From positions 295,542,934 through 295,606,933 of the forward strand of contig NC_064616.1 of NCBI RefSeq assembly GCF_023898315.1: a stretch of DNA of 64,000 bases, written 5' to 3'. The stretch's first letter is position 1. Each line of letters begins with the position of its first letter. The notes beneath the pieces were generated by a model. It had not been told where the DNA came from. It did not search any database and was given only the letters and a program-made list of their open reading frames with translations. Source of the stretch: Schistocerca nitens (taxonomy: Eukaryota; Arthropoda; Insecta; Orthoptera; Acrididae). This document shows, piece after piece, positions 13,201-27,600 of this stretch. Position numbers and translations under genes: made by a program.

Positions 13201-16200
13201 CATTGCATTACCCTCAAGTACATCGCCCTTGTATAGACCCTCAATATACTCCTTCCACCTTTCCACTTTCCCTTCTTTGCTTAGAACTGGGTTTCCATCT
13301 GAGCTCTTGATATTCATACAAGTGGTTCTCTTTTCTCCAAAGGTCTCTTTAATTTTCCTGTTAGCAGTATCTATCTTACCCCTAGTGATATGTGCCTCAA
13401 CATCCTTACATTTGTCCTCTAGCCATCCCTACTTAGCCATTTTGCACTTCCTGTCGATCTCATTTTTGAGACATTTGTATTCCTTTTTGCATGCTCCATT
13501 TACTACATTTTTATATTTTCTACTTTCATCAGTTAAATGCAATATCTCTTTTGTTACCCAAGGATTTCTACTAGCCCTTGTCTTGTGACCTACTTGATCC
13601 TGTGCTGCCTTCACTATTTCATCTCACAAAGCTATCTCTTCTTCTTCTACCATATTTCTTTCCCCTGTATTTGTCAACTGCTCCCTAATGCTCTCTCTGA
13701 AACTCTCTACAGCCTCTGGTTCTTTCAGTTTATCCAGTTCCCATCTCCTTAAATTCCTACCTAATTGCAGTTTATTCAGTTTTAATCTACAGTTCATAAC
13801 CAATAAATTGTGGTCAGAGTCCCCATCTGCCCCTGGAAAGGTCTTACAATTTAAAACCTGGTTCCTATATCTCTGTCGTACCATTATATAATCTATCTGA
13901 AATTTTCCAGTGTCTCCAGGCCTCTTCCACTCATATGACCTCCTTTCTTGATTCTTAAACCAAGTGTCAGCTATGATTAAGTTATGCCCTGTGCAAAATT
14001 CTACCAGGCGGCTGCCTCTTTCATTCCTTATCCCCAGTCCATATTCACCTACTACTTTTCCTTCTCTTCCTTTCCCTACTATTGAATTCCAGTCCCCCAT
14101 GACTATTAAATTTTCATCTCCCTTAATTATCTGAATAATTTCTTTTATTGCATCGTACATTTCTTCAATCTCTTTATCATCTATGGAGATAGTTGGCATA
14201 AGAACTTGTACTGGTGTGGTAGGTGTGGGCTTCATGTCTATCTTGGATACAATAATGAGTTCACTATGCTGTTTATAGTAGCTTATCTGTGCTCCTATTT
14301 TTTATTCATTATCAAATATACTCCTGCATTATCCCTCTTTGATTTTGTATTTATAAACCTGTTTTCACCTGACCAGAAGTCTTGTTACTGCTGCCACCGA
14401 ACTTCACTAATCTCCACTATATCTAACTTTAACATATCCATTTCCCTTTTTATATTTTTGAACCTACCTGCCCAATTAAGGGATCTGACATTCCATGCTC
14501 TGATTCATAGAATGCCAGTTTTCTTTCTCCTGATAATGACATCATCCTGAGTAGTCCCCGTCCAGAGATCCAAATGGGGGACTATTTTGCCTCCAGAATA
14601 TTGTACCCAAGAGGATGCCATCATCATTTAACCATACAGTAAAGCTGATGTTACAAGGCCAGATCAGTCAATGATCCAGACTGTTGCCCCTGCAACTACT
14701 AAAAAGGCTGCTGCTCTTCTTCAGGAACCACACGTTTGTCTGGCCTCTCAAAAGATACCCCTCCATTGTGGTTGCACCTACGGTATGGCTATCTGTAGTG
14801 CTGAGGCATGCAAGCCACCCCACCAGTGACAAGGTCCATGTTTCATGCGGGGAATTTAGCATCACAGGAAGGATAAAAATGCCAAAAGTGAATGATGGTT
14901 GTTCAAATCACTGCTATTCATGGTGCACTGCAGCTATTGTAACCAGACATTCCATTTTATACCAAATACTGTTCTTAATTTCAGTACCTGATATCACACT
15001 GGAATAGAAAGAAGAGAAATACTCACGACCTAGCTGACAGCCATCGTAGCCTCTTTTACATGTGGTTGCTGGACTCTCCAGAAAAGGAGAACTTGTTGAA
15101 AGAATGTTTATTGTATGAATTAGAATGTAAGCCTAATAATTTGTTCATGTGACTATTATTACTACTATTATCTGAGTTATTATTTGAACATTTGGACCTA
15201 ACTTTATGTGTATCTGTTTACATATAATTTAGATTGTAAGGCTTATGTCCATTTACATATGATTATCACAGTGTTAATCTGACACATTCTTCATCCTGGT
15301 GATACACTTCTGTCACATATCCATGAAACCCAAAAATAAGCAATCTAAAGGAAGGGGGAAGAGGATATAGTCAAAGATCCTTCTTATTTCATTCCCATTT
15401 TCGTTCTCTTTGTCTTTTCTGTATTTCTTCCACTATGCACAATGCATCACATTTCATGCATCCACATCCATAGGAAGGAGACCCAATTTCACTGAGCACA
15501 TGTTTGACACATTTTAGGTTCTGAACTAGAAAATGATTATGAGTCTCGGTCTGCTAACTCTTAAATTTTGCATGCCTTGCATCAGTTATTGGATGCTGAG
15601 CAGGAATATTAGGTGTTGCACACTGTGGAACCAACGGTTTCATCATGCGGGTTTTGTGGAAGGGACGACCCTCACTAAGAAAACCCTCTACTCCAAGGTG
15701 AGTAAAACACAACAGTGAATGTTAAGCTAAAACACAGACATGTTGCTACATCTGCGAGTAGCTGGATATCAGCATATGCGTGTGAACCCAAGAGAGAAAC
15801 ACTTGAAGCCACAAGGCAGAAGGGCCGCATGCAGAAGAGAACATGACACCAAGCAGTAGCTGAGCTAAACATGGCTGCCTGATGACAAACAGGACACAGA
15901 CAAGTACAAGGCCAAAGCAATCGATGTAAACAGTTAAATGCAAAGCAGAAACCTTTGCCACAGCAATGTCAACAGGTCAAGAGGAAAGAGAGAGACAATC
16001 TGAATCACAATCAGAGAGAAAGACCAAGTGCCAAGTGAGGTTGTTATCCAGTATTTTGTAGTATAGTGGTGATAGTGACTGACAATATCAGATGCGAGTG
16101 TAGAACTGACTGAAAGTTTGCTGGTTGGCCATATTTATATTGGTCGTGAGGAGTACTATTAATTAGTGTAGTCATGTAACAATAGGAGTGGCATGCTCAT

Positions 16201-19200
16201 GCTTAGCTTTACCCAGACATATGAGACTGAGGCTGTATGAACTGGATGGTTGTCTGGCTACTCGAAGATACAAAGGTAACCCGATTAAAAAGAGCAGTCT
16301 TCAACCTAAACCCTTATCCAAATGGGGCAGAAATTGGTAGATGTTATATACATGTACAGACAAACAAATTATTACAATTTCAGAAATGCTGAATGATTTA
16401 GTCAAGAGGAAGAGCTTTACAAATTGAGTGAATCAATAATGTGTTTGTCCACCTCTGGCTGTTAAGCAAGCAGTTATTTGGCTTGGCATTGACTGAATTG
16501 TGTTATGTCCTTTAGAGGGATACTGTGGCAATTTCTGTCCAAGGGTTTGTTAGGGAATTCTGAGCTGGATGGAATGCCTTGCTCATAATGCTTCAAACGT
16601 TCTCACTTGGGGAGAGATCTGGCAGCCTTAAAATGAGAAGATAATATGGTTATTGCATGCCTGCTTGTTAAAGTTAATTGTATGGAAAAAATTCCTCAGT
16701 AGCTCCTCCAGGGGAGCTATTTATACATTTCTTTTGTGGCTACATGAGTCCTTAATATTATCCCGTTTGGATTATTTCTGTGTTGCATACATATCCACAG
16801 TGTCATTGGTATTAAACTTGCTCAATCCTGTAGTTCTTCAGGCTTTCCTGCCGATCTGTTAACATTTTGAAAAAATGGGACGTCTGCCAGATGTTCACGT
16901 CGTTCTTGCATCCGATGGTGTAACTCACTGTCTTCTTCAGGTGCTATCCAAGAATGGTTCTTGGGCAGATCGAGTCCAGTATTTATGCCTGCGAGGTTCT
17001 GGGCACTCCCTAGTTCGTCCATGCTGCCATCAGGTGTTCCCTCCTCGTCCATGCTCGCTAGATGCCGATCCCATGGTCCTCTCTGGTCGCTGGTGTTCCC
17101 ACTGCTTTCCACACCCAGTTAGGCTGCTCTCTGGGGTTGCAGTCATCTCAGTAGTGTCTGGTGTTCTCTATCTTGGTTGTTTCCTTGGTCTCCACTTCTG
17201 TTTCATGCTGGGCGATTTATAACTGGTCCACACCGCGTTGAGTGTTTCGTTCACGATCCACACCCATCAGGCCTGACTCCCATGGTCCCCTCTGGTCATT
17301 GGTGTTCCGAATGCCATCTGCGCCCAGTGTGGCTCTCCTCTGGGGTTGTGGTCATCATCATGGGTCTGTCAAAACTGGTCTGTAATGCTGGTGTTCTGTC
17401 TCATTTTGTTTCCTCGGTTTCCACTTCTGTCTCTTGCTGGGCACTCTGTAAACAGTCTGCGCCATGTCGAGTGTTCTGTCTCTGGTCCGCATGTGCCAGG
17501 TGCATGTCCAGCAGTTGCCTCTGAACTTTGGTGTACCGACCAACGTCTGCCCTGACTTGGATGTCCTCTAGGTTCATGGTTGTGATCTCAGGAGTGTCAG
17601 GACAAATCTGCAGCGTCTGGTGCTCTGTCTCGTGGCTGTTTTCTCAGTACCCACTCCTGCTTCTTCTGAAATCTCCATGTGTTTTGCATTGAGTTTTCAG
17701 AAGTTCAAGAGCCGGATCCCAGGCCATGCTGAGCTGGTATCCGTTGTCACGGCTGATTAGATTCTCCGTGATCTTGATCTTGATGGATGCTTTTATGACA
17801 TAGTCCCAATATCTAAGGGCCTGTGTGACAATCATGGTGTCATTGTAGTTCATCAAGTGACCGAGCTCTAGACAGTGTTCTGCTGTTGCAGATTTGGTTG
17901 CCTGTCCGAGTCTGATGCGACTCTGATGTTCTTTATACCTGATGTCCTCAGTCCTGGTGGTCTGGCCGATTTATGACATCCCACACTCACATGGTATGTT
18001 GTAAATGCCTGGCTTCCGTAACTCCAGGTCATCCTTTACATTACCCAACATTGTCCCAATCTTAGTGAGTGGGAAAATTATACTCTTGATGTCATGTTTC
18101 ATGAGAATTCTCCTTATCTTAGCAGAGATCGATCCAGCATATGGCAAGTATGCCACCCTCTTTGCCTCTTCTGATTCTTCTTCTAGATTCTGTGGTTCAC
18201 TGGCAGGTCAGAGTGCCTTCTGGATGACTCTAGACGAGAATCCATTCTAGCTGAACATCGACTGTAAGTGTTCTATTGCCATCACCAAACTGTTGGTGTC
18301 TGACAGAGTACGTGCTCTGTGGACTAGCTAAATCCAATTCACTACAGTTGTATGAGGCTGACAACTGGAGCCTGTCACGCAAATCCCATTGACAGCCTTC
18401 TTGCAGAAGCAGGCATGCTGCTGCTGCAAGTCTGGCATCAGCAACTTCTTGTTAATTATGCATAATAATTCAATCATCACCTAGCTATCCATACCACCCA
18501 GTTCTGTTCAGCAGTCAGGAGCCTAGTATTAAGGAATGAACTTCAGCTTCCCCAGTCCAATTTCATGCACAGATCCTCTCAAGGGGCTCCTCCTTGGTAT
18601 GTAAATCTCCCAAAGCTACACCTTAACCTGTGTTGTCAACCAAAAGGGAACACAGACCCTAATATCTACTGATGACTATTTCTTTTGATCCTATGTGAGT
18701 AGCTGTACTCTGAAACAATCCACTCAGGCAGTTCTACAACTAATGGTAGAGTTTGGTATGTGTTTGTGTCCACTGTTGTTCAAGAACTATTGTCTCTGCC
18801 AAATGCATATATTGTGTTCACTGTTGAGATGAAAGCCATAATATGAGCCTTGCAACACCTCAGAACCCAAGACATCATAGGGTTCCTATTCTGCTGCAAC
18901 TCACTGAGCTGTTTTCAAGCTGTAAAAAGTGCTGTCCAAAGAATACATTAGTTTCAAGTGGTCAAAATCTGCTATCTGAACTGCAAAACACTACCATCGT
19001 GTTCATCTGGATGTGAAGCCGTGCTGGTATACCAGGAAATGAGCTTACTGACCAATTGGCCAAGGGTGTGACTGCAAGTGAATTACTAGAAATGGAAATA
19101 CCTGGTACTTACCAATGATACCAACACAGGAACCTAATGATCCTGAAAGCTTGGGATATGGAGTGGCAAGCTATCAGTACCCACAACCAATTAAGAATGA

Positions 19201-19879
19201 TTAAGGAAACCACTTGTGGCTGGAGGACTTCCTACCAGGCTTCGTAGAAAGTCTGTGTCACTTGACACAAACTGCAGTTTAACCATTCTAGCCTCACATA
19301 GTTCCATTTTAGATGTAACTGACACTAGTATTTTTCCTACAGAATTCTTTATTTTAAGTCATTAAGTATGATAGATGTAGAGAGAGAACTTCTGGCCACA
19401 AAAGGGGCCCCATTGAACCTTCAGCTGGGTCCTCCCCAGCACCGACATCCTCTAACACTGTCCCATCCTTCATTTCAGTGTCTGCTTCACGTCCTGTGCC
19501 GTATGGATCCTTCCCACCAACATCAGCTTTTCTGAATTGTGCAGGTGGGAACTTTCCCTGCTATACATCCTATGTTCCCGTAACCCTCCTGGCCTCAACC
19601 TTCGTTAGTCACTGTCCTCACTCATTCAGCACCTTCCCTATTCCCATTCCTAGCACTACACGGCCGGCATTCCCCCATCACACCCAGTCTTTTTATTTCT
19701 CTCCTTTTCCGCTACTTACCTCCCCTCCCCCCCTCCCCACCTCTCCCCTGTCCTCTGTCTAACCTGCAGCACTTCACTGTCTGCCACCCTCACCATACTA
19801 TCCCTCCCCCTCCCCGCCCCTGGTGTTGCTGTTCGCAGTGTGGTTTCAGTTGCCTGAGACTGCAGTTGTGTGCAAGTTG

Positions 19880-19957
<78 letters not shown>

Positions 19958-22900
19958 TGTGTCTGTCTGTCTGTGTCTGTTGTTGACAAAGGCCTTAACA
20001 GCTGAAAGCTTTACTTGTGAGTCATTTTGTTGTGCCTATCTGCGACTCAGCATCTCCACTATATGGTGAGTAGCAACTTTCCTTTTCATAATATTGTTAC
20101 ATTCCATCCTGGATTTTCCATTGTTTGATTTACTTATCTTTTTGTTATATGGATTACCTCTCTTTTAGCCTCTACAAATTGTTTCCAAAATATCTGGACA
20201 TTCCTCCCCAGCTTGTTATTGCTTTAGTCAAATAATGGATTACATTAGTGCTATAGCAAATAGATTTGACAGTAAAAAAGATTTTCTTTACCCTCATTCT
20301 CGACATAATCATTAACATCAGAGTTTATCTAAGGTGGAGAGAATTGTAATCCAGTAGTCTAGTCCCTATCAAACCACAATCCTCACCACCACATCCTCAC
20401 CTATTACTCATTGTAAAACTGAGTCCATTGTGTATTCAAGGGTAAATATTCTAATTTTTATATCCTGAAAGCAACAGAAGACATGCCAGACCCATTAAAT
20501 AAGAGAACTGTACCACATGTCAGAAACATATAAAACATCCAACAGCAGTTAAACTGATAGCATCCTTAATTTCAGTAAGATGTGACTCAGATGGTATTGT
20601 TGAATATGAATACAAGAGAATTGCAAGCAAAGGAATATCATGAACAGAGTTGACAGCAGTTTAAAGCAAGAAACCTTGCATCTCTCCTAATGTGTTTGAA
20701 CACTATGGTTTATTTCAAGACTGAATAGACTATCATGAACATTATGCAGTACCACTAAAGCAACAATACGAATGTTGTAAAGCTAACCTAGGGGCAAAGG
20801 TCAGTGTCAATATATGCTGTCTGCCAATGTATTAGATGGGTACTGAAGCAAAAGATTCAAAAAGAGGCAGTATCTGTGGCATGTGCAACATCTCAGTTGT
20901 ATTAGGCTTGATCAGGTAGGCTGAGAAAGGGTAGGCATAGCAGATATGTAAAAATTATGAAAAAAATTAATGGTGAATGCAAGAAAACTGCTGCATTCAT
21001 GCTGGCAGTCAGTTCTCCAGCATTACCTAGACATACAACAGCAGTGTTTGTCCTCCTTAATATGAAACCTCATGGTCCAAACCAAATGTGTGGTTTCAAC
21101 TGGGAGCATGGTAGACATACCATATTTCCGTGAGGAACAAGTACATGAAACGTTTTGGACAACCATCCAGCTTGAGTTGAGACTGTACAACTTTTGTAGA
21201 CAAAAACATTAAATGTCAGGAAATTTAAGTTTTAAAATGGATATAATTATCTGAATTGAAGAAAATGTATGAAATTAAGAAACAGCACTCATTTATATCA
21301 TTTGTCAATGGCCAAATTAACGTATTGATAAAAGCATGTCCCTATGTGCACTTTAGCTACTGAGACTAGTGTGATCACTTACACCTGTATGTGAATTTTC
21401 AATGATTGTCTTATGGTGAGTCACAAATGTAGCTGACTATGTGGAAGAAATTGAATTCATGAAGTATTACTCTAATCTTGACAACATTAAGGCAAACTAA
21501 CTACATCTCTTTCCGAGGGAGCTGCCAATTATCGTTCAGTTCCCACAGAATAAAATTTCCTTTGTTAAATCAGGAACGTCCTCCTAAATGGTTTTCCTCA
21601 AAAGAATGAGCTATACTACTGTATTATTGTAGGGTAATGTTGTTCCCTGTTCCAGTAAATATTAATGCCAAATTTTACAATACTAGTAACAGCCTCATGA
21701 AGCACCCTTCCTGAATCAGGTCACATTTTGCTGCTCTTTATCCAGCATCAACAGTATCTAAACAGGATTTAAGAGTTTGTGGCAAAAAGTTGTTAGAACA
21801 TATAATAGTTCTCATTAGTTTTAACCACATTTTTCAGTCATTTAATTTACCTCAATAGTATCTCATATTCCTGAGCCTCCTATAATGTAACCTCTCATGA
21901 TGACCACATTCCATAGACTTACCATGACAGTCTTAAAGGGTAGAAAGGCCTTAAATTACCATAGGGAACAATCAGTGCTGCAGATGAACTCTCTCTACTA
22001 CATTTTAACATAATACTTATTTTGTTTTCATTTTGGTATTACTACTTTCTTTATGGTTTTATTCCAATAAGATATTACCTGGACATACACAGTCATGTTT
22101 CGCATGTTAGCACACAGCTTCAGGCTTTTTTGGAAGGTGCACCAGCCTCACATTAAATCCACCTGATGGATTCATGACAAGAGCTGGTGTGCCAACCAGC
22201 CAGGATTTGGTTTTTTGACAATTTCCCACATCTGACTAAATGAATACTGGGATTTTACCCATGTCGACCTCAGTTACACAATTCTCAAACATTTACAAAA
22301 CGTTCACACAATTTCATATGGTTAACATTAGATGCAGGCAGATGGGATACACAAATTCCATCTGGGGGGTGGGGGGTGACATGAAGGGCATTCAGTCACC
22401 CTGTAAAAATAACATTGCCATATCCAGATTAACATGCCGACTATATGTAGACACGGGATAAGGCTAGGAAAACAAGGGGTATCAACAAAAACTTGTGGAT
22501 CACTTTCTTATATTTAATTACCATTCATCATAATGAAGCATCTGAAGGCATTTTTCCTATCTTATACAAAACTTGTTTCAGAATACCTTAATACAAGTGC
22601 TGTCAACATATCTTTTAATACCTTAATATAAAGCCCACGCATACATTTATCCCTGCCTCCTCTTCCCCCCCCCCCCTCCCCTCCCCCCTGCTTTGAATGA
22701 ACACCTTAAAGATCCTGTTACAACCGACACAATTTGTTTCAGAGAAGCTCAGATTTCCTGTTTATAAGTTATTTCTGTCTTTGATGAATGCTTTAAGGAA
22801 AATTGATTTCTTGTGTAAGTACAAATGATACTCTGTACTTTCATGATTGTGACATCAAAATTTATTTTGTTTTCAGACAAGTAATTCGGACCTAACATAT

Positions 22901-24646
22901 AGTGAGTTCTGTGAATTATGTGAATTGGCTGTTACTGAACCACTTAGTCATCTCGACCCTCGTCTTGGTCCACTGTTATGTCAGCCCATAACATGGTATG
23001 AAAACTTAGCAAGAACCCTGCTGTACAAGTATTCTGAACATAGCCGCCATTTTGAAGCACCAGATGGAAGCACACAACATATTGTGATCCTACACCCTCG
23101 ATATCTTGAAGCATTTATGATGCTTTCCATTGACTTCCTAACCTCGAGAGGTGTAAGTCTCAATTACATAACTATAGCTCTAAGGTAGTCTGTCTACTGT
23201 TAAATTAGATGCTTTTTGAGTGTTTACATTCGTGTTTATCTTCTTTGTAGATAAAACTAAATAAATTGTGATATAGATCACAACATTAACTGGGAAGACA
23301 TAGTTTTGGCATTTAATTAGACTTCAGATATAACTAACAGAGATTTTATATAATTTGTACAGAACGGATAGTTTCCCAGAAAGCACAAGAGTACAGCCAG
23401 TTTAGTTCAGTAGCATTTTAAAAGGGATTTCATTAATTATCTTTATTAGATTGGAGAGCTGACCAAATCATAGAAGGCAATAAGGTGTGTATTTGAATAA
23501 TGGTAAATAATGAAGGTGTATTCACATGTGATCAGATCAGCTAAATAATGAAGCTGTATTCACATGTGATCAGATCAGGTCCACAGACATACATGAGTGT
23601 CATCATGATCTGTAGTTTTCAAGAGAATAGGTTGTGGTTTTGGAGGAGGAAGTAAAAAAGAAGAGAAAAATTGGGTAAATGAAGTGGCACTTAGGCACTT
23701 TGGCACACTAACAGCAAAGCACAAAGAAAGTTGCCAGTTAATAAATGGGGAGTGAATGCATAGGCTGTAGCACCCATGTTTCAAGTATTAGCCTGCTGTG
23801 CCATGAACATTACTTTGGTTTATGTTCGTGGCATTGCTAACCACTACTTCAGTAATCTTTGTTAGCACACTTAATAGCAATATAATCACCTTTGTTTACA
23901 GTTCCAGGATTGACACCTATAACTCCTGTCTATCTTTTCAGTTTCAATCTTACAGTCATGCCTATGCACCTTCAGTTGTAAAACATATAGTGTAACAATT
24001 TGTTTTGTCACTGCTGGTATACAGAGTTGAGAATTAGGTATTTATCAGTCTTATGGTCTTTGTCATTAATGTATTCATTCCTCTTTGTTGTCTCTCTTTG
24101 CCTGGGAGAAATAAAGGAACACAGAGGTGACAGTCACTTATACTTTACAAATTGGCTTTATTGTGCATGTGCAGCACTGAGCAGAGGGAAACCATATGAG
24201 ATCATGCACTACTAGAACATTTGTCCACTCTCCTTGGAAGATTAGTCACTTATAGTACTAACTGTTAAGGAGGTAAAAGGCTTGACATGCATATTTCTTT
24301 AAAGGAGAAGGAAATAGTTGTTAATGCAGAACTACTTTTAATGTTATGTTGGATACCATCATTGTGAAGCTAAAGTGCCATGTTTGATGGTTTTCTTATT
24401 GTAATTTGTATGTTAAGAAAATTTAATCCTTAGCTTCACTGATGCTTAAAGATCTATCAAAATATATGTCATTTTTAGTCAAGGTTGGCATAATAAAATA
24501 TTGGGAAATGTAACATTAATGTATAAGCCCACTTCCATCAATGTGCATCTATTTTTGATTCCAAATTAAGTTGTATGGCATGACACCTACACTTTTACTC
24601 ATACAATAGAAGTACAATACCTTCAGAAAGTACTTAGCATACAAGA

Positions 24647-24688
<42 letters not shown>

Positions 24689-27600
24689 TTAATTTCTAAA
24701 ATTTTGGGTACTGGAATGCAATTCTTCAGGCATAAAAGAGAAAAAATTGTCTAGTAAACATGGGCTCTAACATGATTTTCTTAAGAGCTCTAAGCACATG
24801 TTCAGTAGAAGAGATGTGTTTCACAGTAGAGAAGATGAACAAATGCTCATAGTTCTTCAGGTATGTATTTTAAGTCCCCCTCCCCCTGTCGTTTCGGCCT
24901 GCTATGGACCACGAAGATTTTTATCTCTTCCCTGATTGTGTTTTCCCCTTTTGCCAGTAGATTTTCATTTTGGCTGACTGTGGTTCTTTTCTCTGTTTTG
25001 ACCATTTGTAGGCAGGACGTGGAACTCGCGTAGTAAGCGAAATAAAGTTTTTAGTAATTTTGACTTTTTCTCTGAAAACTTCTCAATCCTGAATGTCATC
25101 AAATGAAATTTCAGCTTCCTGTAAATCCTTTATAACTTGGCTTGCCCATTTTGGATACGATTTTGTTTTTGAAATTGATGAATGTATGCGATGAGTAAGT
25201 CTTTGCGGGTTCATTCTTTCCAGATGACCAAAAAAACATCATTCTCCACTTCCTCATGCTGGTAACAATGTCTTCTGTATGTTTGTATAATTCACAGTTG
25301 TGTCTTCAGCAGAAATCTCTATTTTCTTTGATAGGGCCAAAGAGTTTCCCCAAATTTTCCAATCTTTTATTTCAAGTTTTTGTAGTGGTTCTTTCTTCGT
25401 CATGTTTAAACATTCTGATGCATACAAAGCTGACGGTCTAATTACGGTGTTATAATGACAAAGTTTTAGGTTTAAAGGCAGGCTTTTGCTTTTGTATAAG
25501 TCTTTGCACAGATGTAATGCGCCTTCTAGTTTAGAACACCTATTTTCCACAGCTGCATTTTCTGAACCATCAGGTGTAATTGTTTCTCCAAGATATTTAA
25601 ATTTCTTGGACTGCTTGATTTTCTCTTGTTGTATTTCAATATGAGGAGGAGTGTGTTTGATGTTTGTAATGAATTCAGTTTTGTTAAATTCTATTTTTAG
25701 GCCAGTATTAGCAGCAATTGATTGTAGGCTGGACACTTGAACCTTAGCTTCATCAATATTATTTGCAATGAGTGCCAAATCATCAGCAAAAGCCAAACAG
25801 TTTCCACTGAGGCCATTTCTTTTGTGTCAAATTTGAATCCCATAACCTGGCGGTACTGCTGTTTTCCACTCTCTGACGATCTTTTCCAGGACACAGTTGA
25901 AAAGCAATGGGGAGAGCAGATCACCTTGTCTCACCCCTGTACAAATTTCAAATGGTTCTGATAGTTCACCTCTGAACTTGACCTTTGACACTGTGTTATT
26001 TAAAGTGGTGTTTATCAGATTAATTGTTTTCCTATCTAGACCAAATACAGCACGGGTGTTCTTTATTGTTTCTCGATCAATTGAGTCATATGCTTTTTGA
26101 AAGTCGACAAAGGTCACAACATACGTTTTTGATCTTGATTTGGTGTATGATATAACAGATTTCAGGTTATGGATCTGCTCTGCACAGGATCTTGATGTCC
26201 TGAAACCAGCTTGATATTCACCCAGTTGTTGATCTAAGACTGATTCAGCTCTGTTTAACAACAGTCTCAAAAAGATCTTGTATGTCGTTGGTAGCAAAGA
26301 GATCCCTCGGTAATTATTCAGATCACTCTTATCACCTTTTTTATGAAGTGGGTGAATAATTGCTATGGTGCAATTTGGGGATAGAGTTTCAGTTTCCCAA
26401 ATCTTCACTATGATATCATGGAGATGTTTTTTTGTATCATGATCTGTGTATTTCCACATTTCAGCCAAGATGTGATCCTCACCTCCAGATTTGTTATTTT
26501 TCGAGCTTTGTATAGTTTTCATCATTTCATCTAATGTGGGAGGGGGACTGTGTGCAGGAGGAACATTAGGATAGAAATCAAGCTTTTCATTTGGATTTTC
26601 AGCATTCAGTAGGGATGAAAAGTAATTTCCAAAAGCTGCAGCACATGATTTGTCATTCAAATTTAGTTTTCCATTGAGTCCTCTTATATGTAACGTAGGA
26701 TGTTTGAACTTCAATAGATGTGATTTAAAGGCTTTATAAAATTCCTGAGTGTGATGTCTTCTAAAATTTGCTTCTATTTCATCAGTTTGGTTTTTTTTAA
26801 GGGTCTCTTTGTTGTTCTCAATGCTTTTGATGTATCTTTCCTCACCTTCAAGAAGTTTTCGTGATTTTCGGAGGTTTTCTTGCTATTCCATTTTATCCAA
26901 GTCTGTCTCCGCTTTTCAATTGCTTCATTACAATCTTCGTTCCACCATGGGTATTTATATTTTTTATTGGTCAGTATAGTTTCCGTGACTGATTGTACCA
27001 TGGCTTCTTTAATTCTGTTCCAGTCTGTTTTATTTGGTTTGCTGTGTAGAGTTTCTGTAAATTTGTTGTTAACATCTTTCAGTTTACTTATATCAAATTT
27101 TGGAGGTCTGTTTTTTCTTGAAATATTGGAAAGGTTCTTTCGGCTATCTGGGATGATATTCATTTTTACCAAAGACAAGTAATGATCAGAATTAATGTTG
27201 ACATTCCTCAAAACTTTAACATTGAAAATTTCCCTGGTGTATTTTTTAGAAATAGCTACATGGTCCAGCAGGAATTCTCCAAACATTGCATTAGGGTGTT
27301 TCCATTGAAAGCTGTGGATTTTAAAAGATCACAGTTCTTACAAATATCAGTTAGTCACTCACCATTTTTATTTGTTCTTTTATGTGCAGGGTAGTCGCCA
27401 ACAATTTGTTTATACTTTTTTTACCTACCAATTTGTGCATTAAAATCGCCCATCAAAATTATGGAATGGTGTTTTGGAACTTTGTCAATTGTTTCTTCAA
27501 GTTTTTCCCAAATTTTGTCGACTGATTCTGATTCTTTTTTGTTTGATTCATATGTGGCAGCATGGAAATTTACTATCGTATAAGCCTTATTCATAGATTT

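Noticed and set aside
12242..13752. Several plus-strand ORFs of 70-134 codons, Ser/Phe/Leu-rich
   Set aside because: They are antisense shadows of the RTE copy A coding strand; similar shadows lie opposite the intact ORF at 58.2-60.2 kb.
19823..20069. ORFs rich in Cys-Val repeats
   Set aside because: They are translations of the (TG)n microsatellite.
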